Shown: positions 19,253 to 27,936, counted from the first letter of the stretch. The stretch is DNA of 62,813 nt from JBKEDC01 sp047975205 (GCA_047975205.1 JBKEDC010000030.1:1-62813); one strand, 5' to 3'. Translations and numbers: made by a program. Notes: generated by a model from the letters alone, not told the origin.

Positions 19253-19571
19253 AAATTATTGAGCTAAAAGAACCCTTTTTATGATTGATAATGAAGATAA
19301 ATAGCCGTTGTTCACGCTATTCTTTCTCAAGAAATAGGTGAAATTATACATCGGCTTGTTTTATCCTGCTGAGAATTAGCACAGCCAAGAATAATTGATA
19401 CTTTAATTAAAAGAGAAAGAATACTCAGCGGATAAATCGAAGCTGTATTTGTTGAAGAAAAGCCTAAAATAATTTAATCGATTACGGGTTAGCTTCATCT
19501 GTTGCGAAAGACGAGAATGAATCCAATCCTGATGCGTTTATTTTTGCAGCTATTTCTTAATCGTCAAAAAA
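19253..19571. other. Gene-free stretch with interleaved inverted repeats
   Basis: No coding region is visible. It contains an 11-base inverted repeat (TATTCTTTCTC at 19318-19328, GAGAAAGAATA at 19413-19423) and an imperfect second pair (19361-19373 with 19424-19435) interleaved with it. These could be alternative RNA structures or chance. Confidence 0.35.
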
Positions 19572-19622
19572 CTGTCATATCTAAAAAACAAGCTGTCATA
19601 CTTTAGGCTGACAAACTGACAT
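19572..19622. promoter_or_regulatory. TGTCA/TGACA repeat cluster upstream of groES
   Basis: CTGTCAT occurs at 19572 and 19593, CTGACA at 19608 and CTGACAT at 19616. The inner pair forms TGTCA-N10-TGACA. The cluster ends 11 bases before a sigma-54-like promoter, so it is a candidate operator or activator site for a heat-shock or enhancer-binding regulator. The function is inferred. Confidence 0.45.
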
Positions 19623-19632
19623 GAAAAATCTT

Positions 19633-19648
19633 TGGTACAGTTTTAGCA
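19633..19648 (+). promoter_or_regulatory. Sigma-54-like promoter of groES-groEL
   Basis: TGGTACAGTTTTAGCA matches the -24/-12 consensus TGGCAC-N5-TTGCA, with the invariant GG at 19634-19635 and GC at 19646-19647 at exact spacing. It would place the transcript start about 40 bases before groES. No TAnnTTTG box is seen in this stretch. Confidence 0.5.
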
Positions 19649-19699
19649 TTAATCGTCAATAAAGAAACAAAATATTTAAAACAGATAAATCACATCAAA

Positions 19700-19978
19700 A
19701 TGGCAGATTTAAAAGGAAAGATTCTGGCAGGAAAAATTTTAGTTTTACCTCAGGCAGCCGAAACAAAAACAGCTAGTGGAATTATTATTCCGGACTCAGC
19801 AAAAGAAAAGCCCCTAGCCGGGAAAGTAGTTCTTACCGGTGCCGCTAAAAAAGACGAACCAATGGAAATTGCGGTCAATGATACGGTATTCTACGGAAAA
19901 TATGCGGGAACAGAATTAAATATCGATGGTGTAGACTATCTTTTACTTTCTCAAACCGATGTGCTCTACATCTCATAA
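19700..19978 (+). CDS. groES: Co-chaperonin GroES
   Basis: The 10-kDa lid of the chaperonin, 92 residues. It has the family core of KILVLPQAAETKTASGIIIPDSAKEKP with the mobile loop, and the terminal strand LLSQTDVLYIS. It lies 38 bases before groEL and is co-transcribed with it. The promoter upstream has sigma-54-like spacing and repeated TGTCA/TGACA motifs, suggesting stress-linked control distinct from the housekeeping promoters in this window. Confidence 0.98.
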   Translation: MADLKGKILAGKILVLPQAAETKTASGIIIPDSAKEKPLAGKVVLTGAAKKDEPMEIAVNDTVFYGKYAGTELNIDGVDYLLLSQTDVLYIS

Positions 19979-20016
19979 TTTATCAATTACATTGAAATAA
20001 TATAAAGCATAAGAAA

Positions 20017-21651
20017 ATGGCAAAAGAAATAAAATTCAATATAGAAGCTAGAGACGGCTTAAAGAAAGGCGTTGATGTACTAGCTGATGCAGTAAAAGTA
20101 ACTCTAGGTCCTAAGGGACGAAATGTAGTTATCGAAAAATCGTTTGGAACTCCTCACATTACTAAAGACGGAGTGTCGGTAGCTAAAGAAATCGAGCTTT
20201 CAGATCCTTATGAAAATATCGGTGCTCAAATGGTTAAAGAGGTTGCCAGTAAAACGGGTGATGATGCCGGTGATGGTACTACGACTGCTACTGTGTTAGC
20301 CCAAGCAATTGTGAACGTCGGTTTGAAAAACGTAACTGCCGGTGCAAATCCAATGGATTTGAAAAAAGGTATTGATAAAGCTGTAACTAAGGTTGTAGAA
20401 TGTATTAAATCAACAGCTCAAAACGTAGGCGACGACTTTAATAAAATCAAACAAGTAGCTAAAGTATCGGCCAATGGCGATGATAAAATCGGTTCATTGA
20501 TAGCTGAAGCTATGGAAAAAGTGAAAACAGAAGGCGTTATTACAGTTGAAGAAGCTAAAGGGACAGATACTTATGTTGATGTAGTAGAAGGTATGCAATT
20601 CGATCGTGGATACATTTCGCCATACTTTACAACAAACACGGAAAAAATGAATGCAGAGTTGGAAAATCCATTCATCCTTATTCATGATAAGAAAATCAGC
20701 ACCATGAAGGAACTGCTTCCTGTATTGGAGCAAACAGCTCAAACAGGTCGTCCCCTAATGATTATTGCTGAAGATGTTGACGGCGAAGCGCTAGCTACTC
20801 TAGTGGTAAACCGATTGCGAGGCTCATTGAAAGTGTGTGCTGTAAAAGCTCCGGGATTTGGCGACCGCAGAAAAGAAATGTTGCAAGACATCGCTGTCCT
20901 AACCGGAGGTGTGGTTATTACCGAAGAAACAGGAATGCAATTAGCAGATACTACATTAGAACATTTAGGTCAAGCTGAAAAAGTAACCGTCGATAAAGAA
21001 AATACAACTATTGTGGCAGGTGCCGGCGATCAGCAAGCTATTGATGCTCGCGTAAACATGATTAAATCGCAAATTGAATCTTCAACATCAGACTACGATA
21101 AAGAAAAACTGCAAGAACGTTTGGCTAAATTAGCCGGAGGAGTTGCTGTTCTTTATGTTGGTGCAGCTTCAGAAGTAGAAATGAAAGAGAAAAAAGATCG
21201 CGTAGACGATGCTTTGTGCTCAACTCGTGCTGCTGTTGAAGAAGGTATTGTTCCCGGAGGTGGTGTGATGTATATTCGCGCTATCGATGCATTAGAAGGA
21301 CTAACCGGAGATAACGAAGATGAAACAACAGGTATTGAAATAGTTCGCCGTGCAATTGAGGAGCCTTTACGTCAGATTGTGGCCAATTCTGGCAAAGAGG
21401 GTGCCGTTGTGGTGCAAAAAATTCGCGAAGGGAAAGGAGATTTCGGTTATAATGCGCGTATCGATGAATACCAAAATTTATTAGAAACAGGTGTTATTGA
21501 TCCGGCTAAAGTAACACGCGTAGCTTTGGAAAATGCAGCCTCTATCGCAGGTATGTTATTAACTACAGAGTGTGTGTTAGTAAATGAAAAAGAAGAAAGT
21601 GCTGCAGCTCCTGCTATGCCTCCAATGGGCGGTATGGGCGGCATGATGTAA
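20017..21651 (+). CDS. groEL: Chaperonin GroEL
   Basis: The 60-kDa ATP-dependent folding chamber, 544 residues. The N-terminus MAKEIKFNIEARDGLKKG, the ATP-site GDGTTTATVLAQ motif (about residue 85), the apical-domain stretch and the C-terminal PPMGGMGGMM tail are all canonical. It is the second gene of groES-groEL and is followed by a strong hairpin terminator. Nothing unusual is seen in its sequence. Confidence 0.99.
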   Translation: MAKEIKFNIEARDGLKKGVDVLADAVKVTLGPKGRNVVIEKSFGTPHITKDGVSVAKEIELSDPYENIGAQMVKEVASKTGDDAGDGTTTATVLAQAIVNVGLKNVTAGANPMDLKKGIDKAVTKVVECIKSTAQNVGDDFNKIKQVAKVSANGDDKIGSLIAEAMEKVKTEGVITVEEAKGTDTYVDVVEGMQFDRGYISPYFTTNTEKMNAELENPFILIHDKKISTMKELLPVLEQTAQTGRPLMIIAEDVDGEALATLVVNRLRGSLKVCAVKAPGFGDRRKEMLQDIAVLTGGVVITEETGMQLADTTLEHLGQAEKVTVDKENTTIVAGAGDQQAIDARVNMIKSQIESSTSDYDKEKLQERLAKLAGGVAVLYVGAASEVEMKEKKDRVDDALCSTRAAVEEGIVPGGGVMYIRAIDALEGLTGDNEDETTGIEIVRRAIEEPLRQIVANSGKEGAVVVQKIREGKGDFGYNARIDEYQNLLETGVIDPAKVTRVALENAASIAGMLLTTECVLVNEKEESAAAPAMPPMGGMGGMM

Positions 21652-21681
21652 TGCAGTTCTAAGATTAATTATTTGATATTT

Positions 21682-21717
21682 AAAAGACGCTTCCCAAAAA
21701 GGAGAAGCGTCTTTTTT
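21682..21717. terminator. groEL terminator
   Basis: AAAAGACGCTTC pairs perfectly with GAAGCGTCTTTT, followed by more T. It is a classic intrinsic terminator 30 bases after groEL. Confidence 0.9.
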
Positions 21718-21813
21718 ATAGTTTAAATCTTCTTAATAAGAATACTTGCTACAAGAATCTTTATCTGATTATGCTACCTTAGCTTGAACTCGAATAAAAA
21801 ATCAAATGTTCAT

Positions 21814-22341
21814 ATGAATAGTAAGCAAATTATTTTTAAACCCATATTTGTCGAAGATGCTCCCATCTTAATTGAGTTAGCCCGAGAGACTTTCTATGAT
21901 CAGTTTATATCAGTGAATACGGAAAAAGATATGCAATATTATTTAGGTGAGAGCTTCAGCTTAGATAAAATTATTGATGAAATAAGAAATGTAGATTCTA
22001 TTTTTTATTTCGCAGAATTAGGTGGGGAAAAGATCGGATATTTAAAACTAAATAAGAATAAAGCTTCGGACTCTACTGTTGCCCATAATACTCTAGAAAT
22101 AGAACGCTTATACTTGTGCAAGAAATATACAAGTCAAGGGATTGGACAGCAGCTTATGGACAAAGCACTATCTGTTGCCATGCAGCAAGGAGTGTCGTCT
22201 GTTTGGCTAGGGGCTTGGGAAAATAACAAGCGAGCTCAGTCCTTTTATAGACGTAATGGTTTCAAAGCTATTGGTCATCATATTTTCATGATTGGCAGTA
22301 ACTCACATAATGATCTCATACTTCAGAAAAAGTTTTATTAG
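21814..22341 (+). CDS. GNAT family N-acetyltransferase
   Basis: A 175-residue acetyl-CoA-dependent N-acetyltransferase. The N-terminal strand IIFKPIFVEDAPILIELARETF, the acetyl-CoA loop in CKKYTSQGIGQQLMDKAL (about residue 110, a Q/RxxGxG/A type loop) and WENNKRAQSFYRRNGF near the end are standard. Start chosen at the ATG at 21814; the extension to 21784 looks non-coding. The stop codon TAG at 22339-22341 lies inside a sequence matching an IS30-type end, so the natural C-terminus may have been replaced or shortened. The substrate is unknown. Confidence 0.85.
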   Translation: MNSKQIIFKPIFVEDAPILIELARETFYDQFISVNTEKDMQYYLGESFSLDKIIDEIRNVDSIFYFAELGGEKIGYLKLNKNKASDSTVAHNTLEIERLYLCKKYTSQGIGQQLMDKALSVAMQQGVSSVWLGAWENNKRAQSFYRRNGFKAIGHHIFMIGSNSHNDLILQKKFY

Positions 22342-22377
22342 TAGATGCCGTTTAGTAAATGATTCTCTCTCTTTGCG
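22338..22377 (+). repeat. Solo IS30-type end relic
   Basis: The sequence from 22338 (TTAGTAGATGCC) through CTCTCTTTGCG resembles the reverse complement of the upstream end of the IS30 relic at about 62140-62193 (TTAGTAAATGCCCG...TTCTCTCTTTGC). No transposase remains here. It overlaps the stop codon of the GNAT gene. Confidence 0.5.
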
Positions 22378-22517
22378 AATAATTGGGATAGTGCTAAATT
22401 TCACAAAGAAATGTATTCTGCACTTTCTTACCTTCTGTAATTACTGCAAAATTAAAAATTTTCAAGTCTAGACAGAGTTGTGTTTACAGTCTCAAAAAAA
22501 CATTAATTCATCAACTG

Positions 22518-22568
22518 TGTCAAATTTATATTTGTCTAATCCTGTAACACTTTTTTTAAGATGAGACA
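22518..22568 (+). repeat. Solo right end of the IS3-family element
   Basis: This segment, including TTTATATTTGTCTAATCCTG and a terminal repeat TGTAACAC...GAGACA (22543-22568), matches the right end of the IS3 copy at 26205-26251 in the same orientation. One base is inserted in the T run. The remainder of that copy is gone. Confidence 0.75.
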
Positions 22569-22569
22569 A

Positions 22570-22607
22570 CAATGCTTCCTTGTGAAGAAGCACACAAGGA
22601 AGCATTG
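22570..22607 (-). terminator. Hairpin after the lipoprotein gene
   Basis: A perfect 15-base stem (CAATGCTTCCTTGTG with CACAAGGAAGCATTG, 8-base loop) directly follows the lipoprotein stop on its strand. No long T run follows, but the stem is strong. Confidence 0.6.
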
Positions 22608-22622
22608 TCATTATGAAGTTTA

Positions 22623-24764
22623 TTAGTCTTCAATCTTTTGAAATATATCATCCCATCCAGCACTCCCTTCACTGGTATCCGGCTTATATCCGGTAAATTC
22701 TCTGGCTCTAATTATTATGTCACCTTTATCGGCTTTTATTTTCCAAGATCCGTTGGTATAAAGTGTCCCATTAACAGTAATTGTGTCCTTTGTAAATCCG
22801 GGCTTTGAGTAGAAATAGGCATTAGTTCCGATAGTCAAATCTTTTTCAAATATTGTGTTTGTTTTCCCTGATGCAAATCGAGCCTCACACCCGTCGCCAA
22901 TGATAGAACCGGAACCCGCACTATCTCTGACTGTTATTACAGCATGAGGAACGGAAGTACCACTCCGAGGCTGGAAAATGGCCGGATTTCCGGCATTATC
23001 TTTTTGTAAGATAAGAGTGCCATCAATTACAGAGTTATTATAAAGAGATACTCGTCCTCCATACTGGAATATACTGCCATCAATTAGAGCATCATTCTTT
23101 AAATCAGCTTGTCCATAAGACAAAATATCTCCCCTAACTTCAGTTGATGCTGATCTGAGATATCCACCTTTTTCAATGTTGATAGAAGATAATTTTGTAT
23201 CGAAGATTTCGTCACCAGTGAAATCCCCATAAATGTTCATTGTTACAATCGCATTTTCTGTGATAGTGAAAGTGCCTCTGATATCTATAATTCCTCCAAA
23301 ATGGATGTTTGTACCATCATAAGTTTCATAGTTGTGGTCTGATGAAATTAGTCCCCAATAACTCCCATCACTTATCCATTGATCCATTGTATTCTCATCG
23401 TATGCTAAATAGTGGCTAGGAGTCTTGTAGTAGCTATCATGAGCGGTTTCGTATTTTAACACAGTCATTCCATTAATGCCCGATGCAACGAATAAGTAGT
23501 CATTGGTTGCATATACATCATTAGGAGATCCTTCTAGTATAATTCCTCCTTTGCATGGATAATAGAGACTAGAGACAGGGTTGGATAGGTGTTCGGAATA
23601 ACCTCCACCGCTGATGGGATTGACACGATGGAACATTACTCCGTTTGAGCCTTCAGCTATTACAATGAATGAATCACGAAATGAGGTGACAGCATTAGCC
23701 TCCTGGTCTATATCAATGTTTGTGTAATTATTTTTAACGTTTGCTATCTCTCCGTGTGAGGTTGTTAAATCTTCAGAGAAAACAGCTACTCCATTTTTGC
23801 CTAACGAAACCATGGGATATATACCCTGATAAAAACCAATCAGCCTTTGGGCTCCGACATTATCATCCATAGAAACCGGTACCGATACTCCCCCTAATTT
23901 GGTGAGTTGGTCGCCTGCCATCCAATACACGTTGCCGCCGGAATTTATACCTACCGCCCTACCATCGGTAATAGGTAGATTTTCCGCTATGGACATATTG
24001 TCAGCCAAATTATATTCCATCACATATCCGCCTTCAGAGCCAGAAATGACAGCAAGCTTATCGCCTCTTACGGCAACATCCTTGGTAACGCTGCTAGGTA
24101 CATCTGTTAACGTAAAAGGAACATCTATCTCCGGGGTCTGTAATTTACTAAGGTTGAATGAAAGCAAAACAGCTCCCGAGTTTAGCTCGTGGTTTGGATT
24201 AGCTTCATTCCACTTATCTTTATTGGCTGCACCCGCTACAAATAAAGCTGTATCATTAAGTGCTAATTGATAAAAGTCGATATCTTTTACTTCCACCGTT
24301 TTTATGATCTTGACATTATCGGGGTCAGACATGTCTAGTACATCAACGTACCCATGATATGAAGCCTCAGTCACAGTACCATCGCTTTCGATATCTCCAA
24401 TATTCGAAGCATCTTTTGTGCCATACGCAATGTACGCATATTGAGAACCGTCATATAGCACCCCATTGGCTTGTTGTTTAGTGTCTGTATTCTCCGGAGA
24501 ACGAACTTTTCCATTATAAAAGAATGGCATCACTAAAGGTGGCTTAATTACTTCTTTCTTATTCTGCTTAGTTTTTTGAGTATTCTCTACTTTTTGAGTA
24601 ACGGGTTTTCCATTATCGGAGTTGTCAACTCGATCTCCACTGTCAACAACTCCTGCAGTAAGACTATCGTTGTCATTATTAGAATTATCATTAGTAAGCT
24701 CATTCTTACATGAAAAGTTGATGGCGCAAAGGAGCACAAATGCTCCAATAAAATGCTTTCTCAT
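22623..24764 (-). CDS. Large lipoprotein with LVIVD-like repeats and a beta-solenoid-like C-terminus
   Basis: A 713-residue exported lipoprotein. The signal peptide ends in the lipobox NFSC with the acylated Cys at 19, followed by an Asn/Asp-rich linker to about residue 75. Residues about 80-430 contain repeated beta units of the type YVDVLDMSDPDNVKIIKT, like LVIVD/propeller repeats. The last 200 residues contain regularly spaced short strands (VRGDILSYGQADLKNDALIDGSIFQYGG), suggestive of a beta-solenoid. The function is unknown; a surface-exposed binding or adhesion role is a guess. It is flanked by two same-orientation IS3 ends, a hint of transfer. A -7 box precedes it. Confidence 0.65.
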   Translation of the reverse strand: MRKHFIGAFVLLCAINFSCKNELTNDNSNNDNDSLTAGVVDSGDRVDNSDNGKPVTQKVENTQKTKQNKKEVIKPPLVMPFFYNGKVRSPENTDTKQQANGVLYDGSQYAYIAYGTKDASNIGDIESDGTVTEASYHGYVDVLDMSDPDNVKIIKTVEVKDIDFYQLALNDTALFVAGAANKDKWNEANPNHELNSGAVLLSFNLSKLQTPEIDVPFTLTDVPSSVTKDVAVRGDKLAVISGSEGGYVMEYNLADNMSIAENLPITDGRAVGINSGGNVYWMAGDQLTKLGGVSVPVSMDDNVGAQRLIGFYQGIYPMVSLGKNGVAVFSEDLTTSHGEIANVKNNYTNIDIDQEANAVTSFRDSFIVIAEGSNGVMFHRVNPISGGGYSEHLSNPVSSLYYPCKGGIILEGSPNDVYATNDYLFVASGINGMTVLKYETAHDSYYKTPSHYLAYDENTMDQWISDGSYWGLISSDHNYETYDGTNIHFGGIIDIRGTFTITENAIVTMNIYGDFTGDEIFDTKLSSINIEKGGYLRSASTEVRGDILSYGQADLKNDALIDGSIFQYGGRVSLYNNSVIDGTLILQKDNAGNPAIFQPRSGTSVPHAVITVRDSAGSGSIIGDGCEARFASGKTNTIFEKDLTIGTNAYFYSKPGFTKDTITVNGTLYTNGSWKIKADKGDIIIRAREFTGYKPDTSEGSAGWDDIFQKIED

Positions 24765-24790
24765 AAGTTTTATTTTTTAGTTTATTGATG

Positions 24791-24798
24791 CAAAAATA
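24791..24798 (-). promoter_or_regulatory. -7 box of the lipoprotein gene
   Basis: The minus strand reads TATTTTTG, 27 bases before the ATG, fitting TAnnTTTG. Confidence 0.5.
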
Positions 24799-24914
24799 AT
24801 ATCAATAATAAAAATAACTCATACGTTAATGTATGTTGTGATTTTTTATAACGATTGTGTGTGGGTTGATTATATTGTCTCATCCTGAAGAAGCGTTACA
24901 ACAATAATTTATTT

Positions 24915-25261
24915 ATGGAATCAAATTATCGTAAACGTACACAAAAGAACTATCCTATGAGTTTGAAACTTCAAATAGTTCAAGAAGTTGAATCCGGGAC
25001 ATTGTCGCAGAAAGCAGCAAAACACAAGTATGGCATACAAGGAGATGCTACAATCAGAGTTTGGTTAAAAAATATGGTAACTTTGACCGGGAGAATAAAA
25101 TATCAGCACCCATGCCAAAAACACCAGAACAAAGGATAATGGAGCTAGAGTCAGCTCTTGCCTTAGAGAAGAAAAAGAATAAGCGTTTGGAAAAGGAAGC
25201 CGAACGAGCAAACAAGAAAGTTATCTTGTTTGACATGATGATTGATGTAGCAGAAGAATAG
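24915..25261 (+). pseudogene. IS3 transposase OrfA, frameshifted
   Basis: The helix-turn-helix half (MESNYRKRTQKNYPMSLKLQ..., to about 25070) and the leucine-zipper half (KKYGNFDRENKISAPMPKTPEQRIMELE..., to 25261) are in different frames. The shift occurs at the A run near 25070 (TTAAAAAATATGG), where one base appears to be missing relative to the expected WLKKYGNFD. The zipper half ends at a TAG at the usual OrfA end. See the rejected list for the slippage alternative. Confidence 0.85.
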
Positions 25262-26206
25262 CTAAAAATACCGATTAGAAAAAAGTTTTAGCCCGAGTAA
25301 TCCAAAAACACACAAACACAAGCGAAGATAGTATATCGCTTACCTGTTCTTTACTTGGGACAAATCGACAGGTTTATGATCGTTATATCAATCGCATTGG
25401 TGTTGGTACATCGGTAGCGGATAAAGTTATTGGTCTGGTCATTAATGTTAGGATGCATATGCCTAGACTAGGTACTAGGAAATTATACCACATCCTTTAT
25501 GATGAATTGTCCTGTTTAAACGTTGGTAGGGATGCTTTTTGCAATTCTAAAGGCTAATAATATGCTTATATCTCCCCGAAAAACTTACCATAAAACAACC
25601 AATTCAATGCACCGCTTTTGGAAGCACAAGAATAGAATCTTAGACATGGATATTAATAAACCAGAGTTAGTTTGGGTTTCAGATATTACCTATATTGGGA
25701 CTCGTCAATCCCCATTGTATTTATCCTTAGTAACAGATACATATTCTAAAAAGATAATGGAGTTTAACATTTCCAATACTCTTGAGACTAAGAGTTCCAG
25801 TAAGGCTTTAATGAAATCCTTGAAAAATAGGAAGTATGCGAAAGTTAAGAATATACTGATACATCACTCAGATAAAGGAGTTCAGTATTGTAGTAATGAA
25901 TATCAGCAAATACTTCACAAAGGAGGTCTTTTATACAGCATGACTGAGAGTTATGATCCATACCAAGATGCGATAGCAGAGAGAGTGAATGGAATACTCA
26001 AACAAGAATTTGGGATTGATACTGTAAAAGGGGACATTAAACATCGTAAGAAAAGTTATTGATCAGAGCTACATATATACAACACAATGCGCCCTCATAT
26101 ATCTTGTAATATGCTGACACCCGAGCAAATGCATGCACAAGATAAGGTCAAGATGAAAACCTATAAAAAGAAAAATTCCAAAGGAAATGAATCTTCTGGA
26201 ACTTAA
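25262..26206 (+). pseudogene. IS3 transposase OrfB (DDE), broken
   Basis: Fragments of the rve integrase core are visible: D in WVSDITYIG, D in IHHSDKGVQY and E in AIAERVNGILKQEF, with the usual spacing between the last two. The N-terminal portion has early stops and shifts frame between NVGRD and LFAILKANN (near 25530). A TGA at 26060-26062 interrupts the C-terminus, after which the same frame continues with MRPHISCNMLTPEQMHAQ to a TAA at 26204-26206. At least three disabling changes are present. Confidence 0.88.
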
Positions 26207-26258
26207 AATTTATATTTGTCTAATCCTGTAACACTTTTTCAGGACGAGACATCTGTGT

Positions 26259-26609
26259 TTACACTAATCGGTTGCTTTCTGTGTCAGGGAATACCAACCA
26301 AGGTTTAAAGCTCTTAGCTTCTTCAAAATCCATAGTGGCGTAGGAAATAATAATAACCACATCGCCAACAGCAGCTTTTCGGGCTGCCGGCCCGTTTAGA
26401 CATATCATACCTGAACCTCTTTCACCTCTGATGATGTAGGTTTCCAAACGTTCGCCATTATTTACATTTACCACCTGCACCTTTTCGTTTTCGATAAGGT
26501 TGGCAGCATCCATAAGGTCTTCATCTATAGTGATACTTCCCACATATTGTAGGTTGGCTTCTTTAACTGTTACCTTGTGGATTTTTGATTTACAAACTTC
26601 AATGTTCAT
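26259..26609 (-). CDS. panD: Aspartate 1-decarboxylase
   Basis: Makes beta-alanine from aspartate for pantothenate. The 116-residue proenzyme cleaves itself between Gly24 and Ser25 (QYVGSITID) to form the pyruvoyl cofactor. The GPAARKAAVGDVVIII stretch is the conserved core. It lies downstream of panC on the same strand with its own -7 box. The IS3 element ends 7 bases beyond its stop codon, leaving the coding sequence intact. Confidence 0.96.
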   Translation of the reverse strand: MNIEVCKSKIHKVTVKEANLQYVGSITIDEDLMDAANLIENEKVQVVNVNNGERLETYIIRGERGSGMICLNGPAARKAAVGDVVIIISYATMDFEEAKSFKPWLVFPDTESNRLV

Positions 26610-26631
26610 TTCTAAATATTGTATGGAGTCA

Positions 26632-26639
26632 CAAAAATA
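26632..26639 (-). promoter_or_regulatory. -7 box of panD
   Basis: The minus strand reads TATTTTTG, 23 bases before the panD start. It suggests panD can be transcribed apart from panC. Confidence 0.5.
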
Positions 26640-26748
26640 AGTTATCTGTCAATACATAGAGTTAAGTAGTACTTTTAAAAACTCAGATTTTAAGCTTATT
26701 ATTTAATTCTTGACTTTCATTTAATCTTACACCTGTTCTGAGACTATC

Positions 26749-27591
26749 TTATTTTAGCATAATATTGTCGATTAAGCGGACTTTCCCACAATACACCGTT
26801 GCACAAAGTACAATGTGTGGGCTATCGTCCCAACTTTCCACAGTTTGAAGAGTTTCGGCATCAGCTATTTCGATATATTCTACTTCCAAACAGTCAACGA
26901 CATTTATTTGTTCGATGACAGCTTGTTTTAATGTCTTGATGTCAAGCTTATCATTTTGTGATTTTGCCCAAAAAATTGTTTGATAAATGGTGGTTGCTCT
27001 TTTCCTTTCTTCTTGACTAAGTAATTGGTTTCTGGAGCTTAAAGCTAAGCCGCTTTTTTCACGAATAATAGGACAAGAAACAATTTCAACAGGTAAATTC
27101 AGCTGTTTGGTCATATGTTTAATGATAGCAACTTGTTGAAAATCTTTTTGTCCGAAGAATGCTTTGCGAGGCTCCACGATATCAAATAATCGCTTTACCA
27201 CCTGAACCACTCCGTGGAAGTGTCCGGGTCGAAACTTTCCTTCCATGACAGTAGCCAATGAACCTAGATCAAACATGCTGTTGTCAGGTTCCGGATATAT
27301 GGTGTTTACCTCCGGAGTAAAGACCAAGTTGCAAGGCGTTTTTTCCAATAATGCTAAATCGGCATCTAATGTACGAGGGTACTTTTCTAGATCCTTGGGG
27401 TCATTAAACTGAGTCGGGTTAACAAAAATGCTTACCACCACAAAGTCGCAAGTTTTGTCGGCTTCATTGATCAATGAAAGATGTCCGGTGTGTAACGCTC
27501 CCATTGTCGGAATAAAACCAATGATTTTATCATTCTCTTTTTGCTGATTAATTAATTCCTTAAGAGGTGTCAGCTCTTTAATTACGTGCAT
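26749..27591 (-). CDS. panC: Pantothenate synthetase
   Basis: Condenses pantoate with beta-alanine using ATP. The 280 residues start at the ATG at 27591 (MHVIKEL); the longer start adds eight residues not found in the family. The nucleotide-binding motif IPTMGALHTGHLSLI has the HxGH at 34-37. FGQKDFQQ and the KMSKS-like SSRNQLL stretch complete the active site. panC and panD are adjacent and co-directional; panB is not in the window. Confidence 0.96.
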   Translation of the reverse strand: MHVIKELTPLKELINQQKENDKIIGFIPTMGALHTGHLSLINEADKTCDFVVVSIFVNPTQFNDPKDLEKYPRTLDADLALLEKTPCNLVFTPEVNTIYPEPDNSMFDLGSLATVMEGKFRPGHFHGVVQVVKRLFDIVEPRKAFFGQKDFQQVAIIKHMTKQLNLPVEIVSCPIIREKSGLALSSRNQLLSQEERKRATTIYQTIFWAKSQNDKLDIKTLKQAVIEQINVVDCLEVEYIEIADAETLQTVESWDDSPHIVLCATVYCGKVRLIDNIMLK

Positions 27592-27928
27592 GTTGTAAAA
27601 TTTATAAAGGAGCATAAGAACTTATTTTACTTGAAGGCAGGCTCCTTAGCGTGCAAAATAAATGAAAATATATCATGTGAGATAAGGAAGAAGAGTGCAT
27701 TTTTATATTTCTTATCGTTCGCTAAACTTTGCGATGCATATCCTGCTATTCAATTGTTAATATCTGTATGGATATGATTTGATATGTTGAATTCTTGTAA
27801 GAAGTGCTTTATGCTTAGAAATGGCTTTCAGCGTTTACTAATGCATTGTTTGCTGTTAAAATAGTGCTGAATTTAAGTTGTTTATATCTCCCGAGTACAG
27901 AGTGCACGAATAGTAATTAAAATTTTAT
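27592..27928. other. Intergenic stretch between divergent panC and glgA-like genes
   Basis: No gene is supported here. A short plus-strand frame of 63 codons has no recognisable features. The region holds the leaders and promoters of the two divergent genes; only the glgA-side -7 box is clear. Confidence 0.4.
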
Positions 27929-27936
27929 TAACTTTG
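27929..27936 (+). promoter_or_regulatory. -7 box of the glgA-like gene
   Basis: TAACTTTG fits TAnnTTTG and lies 35 bases before the ATG at 27972. Confidence 0.55.

Larger units (their letters stand above)
24876..26251 (+). mobile_element. Decayed IS3-family insertion sequence
   Basis: A 1376-base element bounded by 25-base inverted repeats that agree at 22 positions (left TGTCTCATCC..., right end reverse complement TGTCTCGTCC...; 24876-24900 and 26227-26251). The size, two-frame layout and DDE transposase are those of the IS3 family. Both frames are broken, so it is not autonomous. The flanks show no target duplication (tat/atat on the left, tctg on the right), suggesting an old insertion or recombination. 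It ends 7 bases from the panD stop codon. Confidence 0.9.

Noticed and set aside
25061..25080. A_AAA_AAT run in OrfA that could be a programmed -1 frameshift site
   Set aside because: The slippage would restore the frame, but in IS3 elements programmed shifts occur at the OrfA/OrfB junction, and this copy has several other disabling changes. Simple loss of an A is more likely.
24871..26255. Target-site duplication around the IS3 element
   Set aside because: The 3-5 bases on either side do not match, so no duplication can be claimed.
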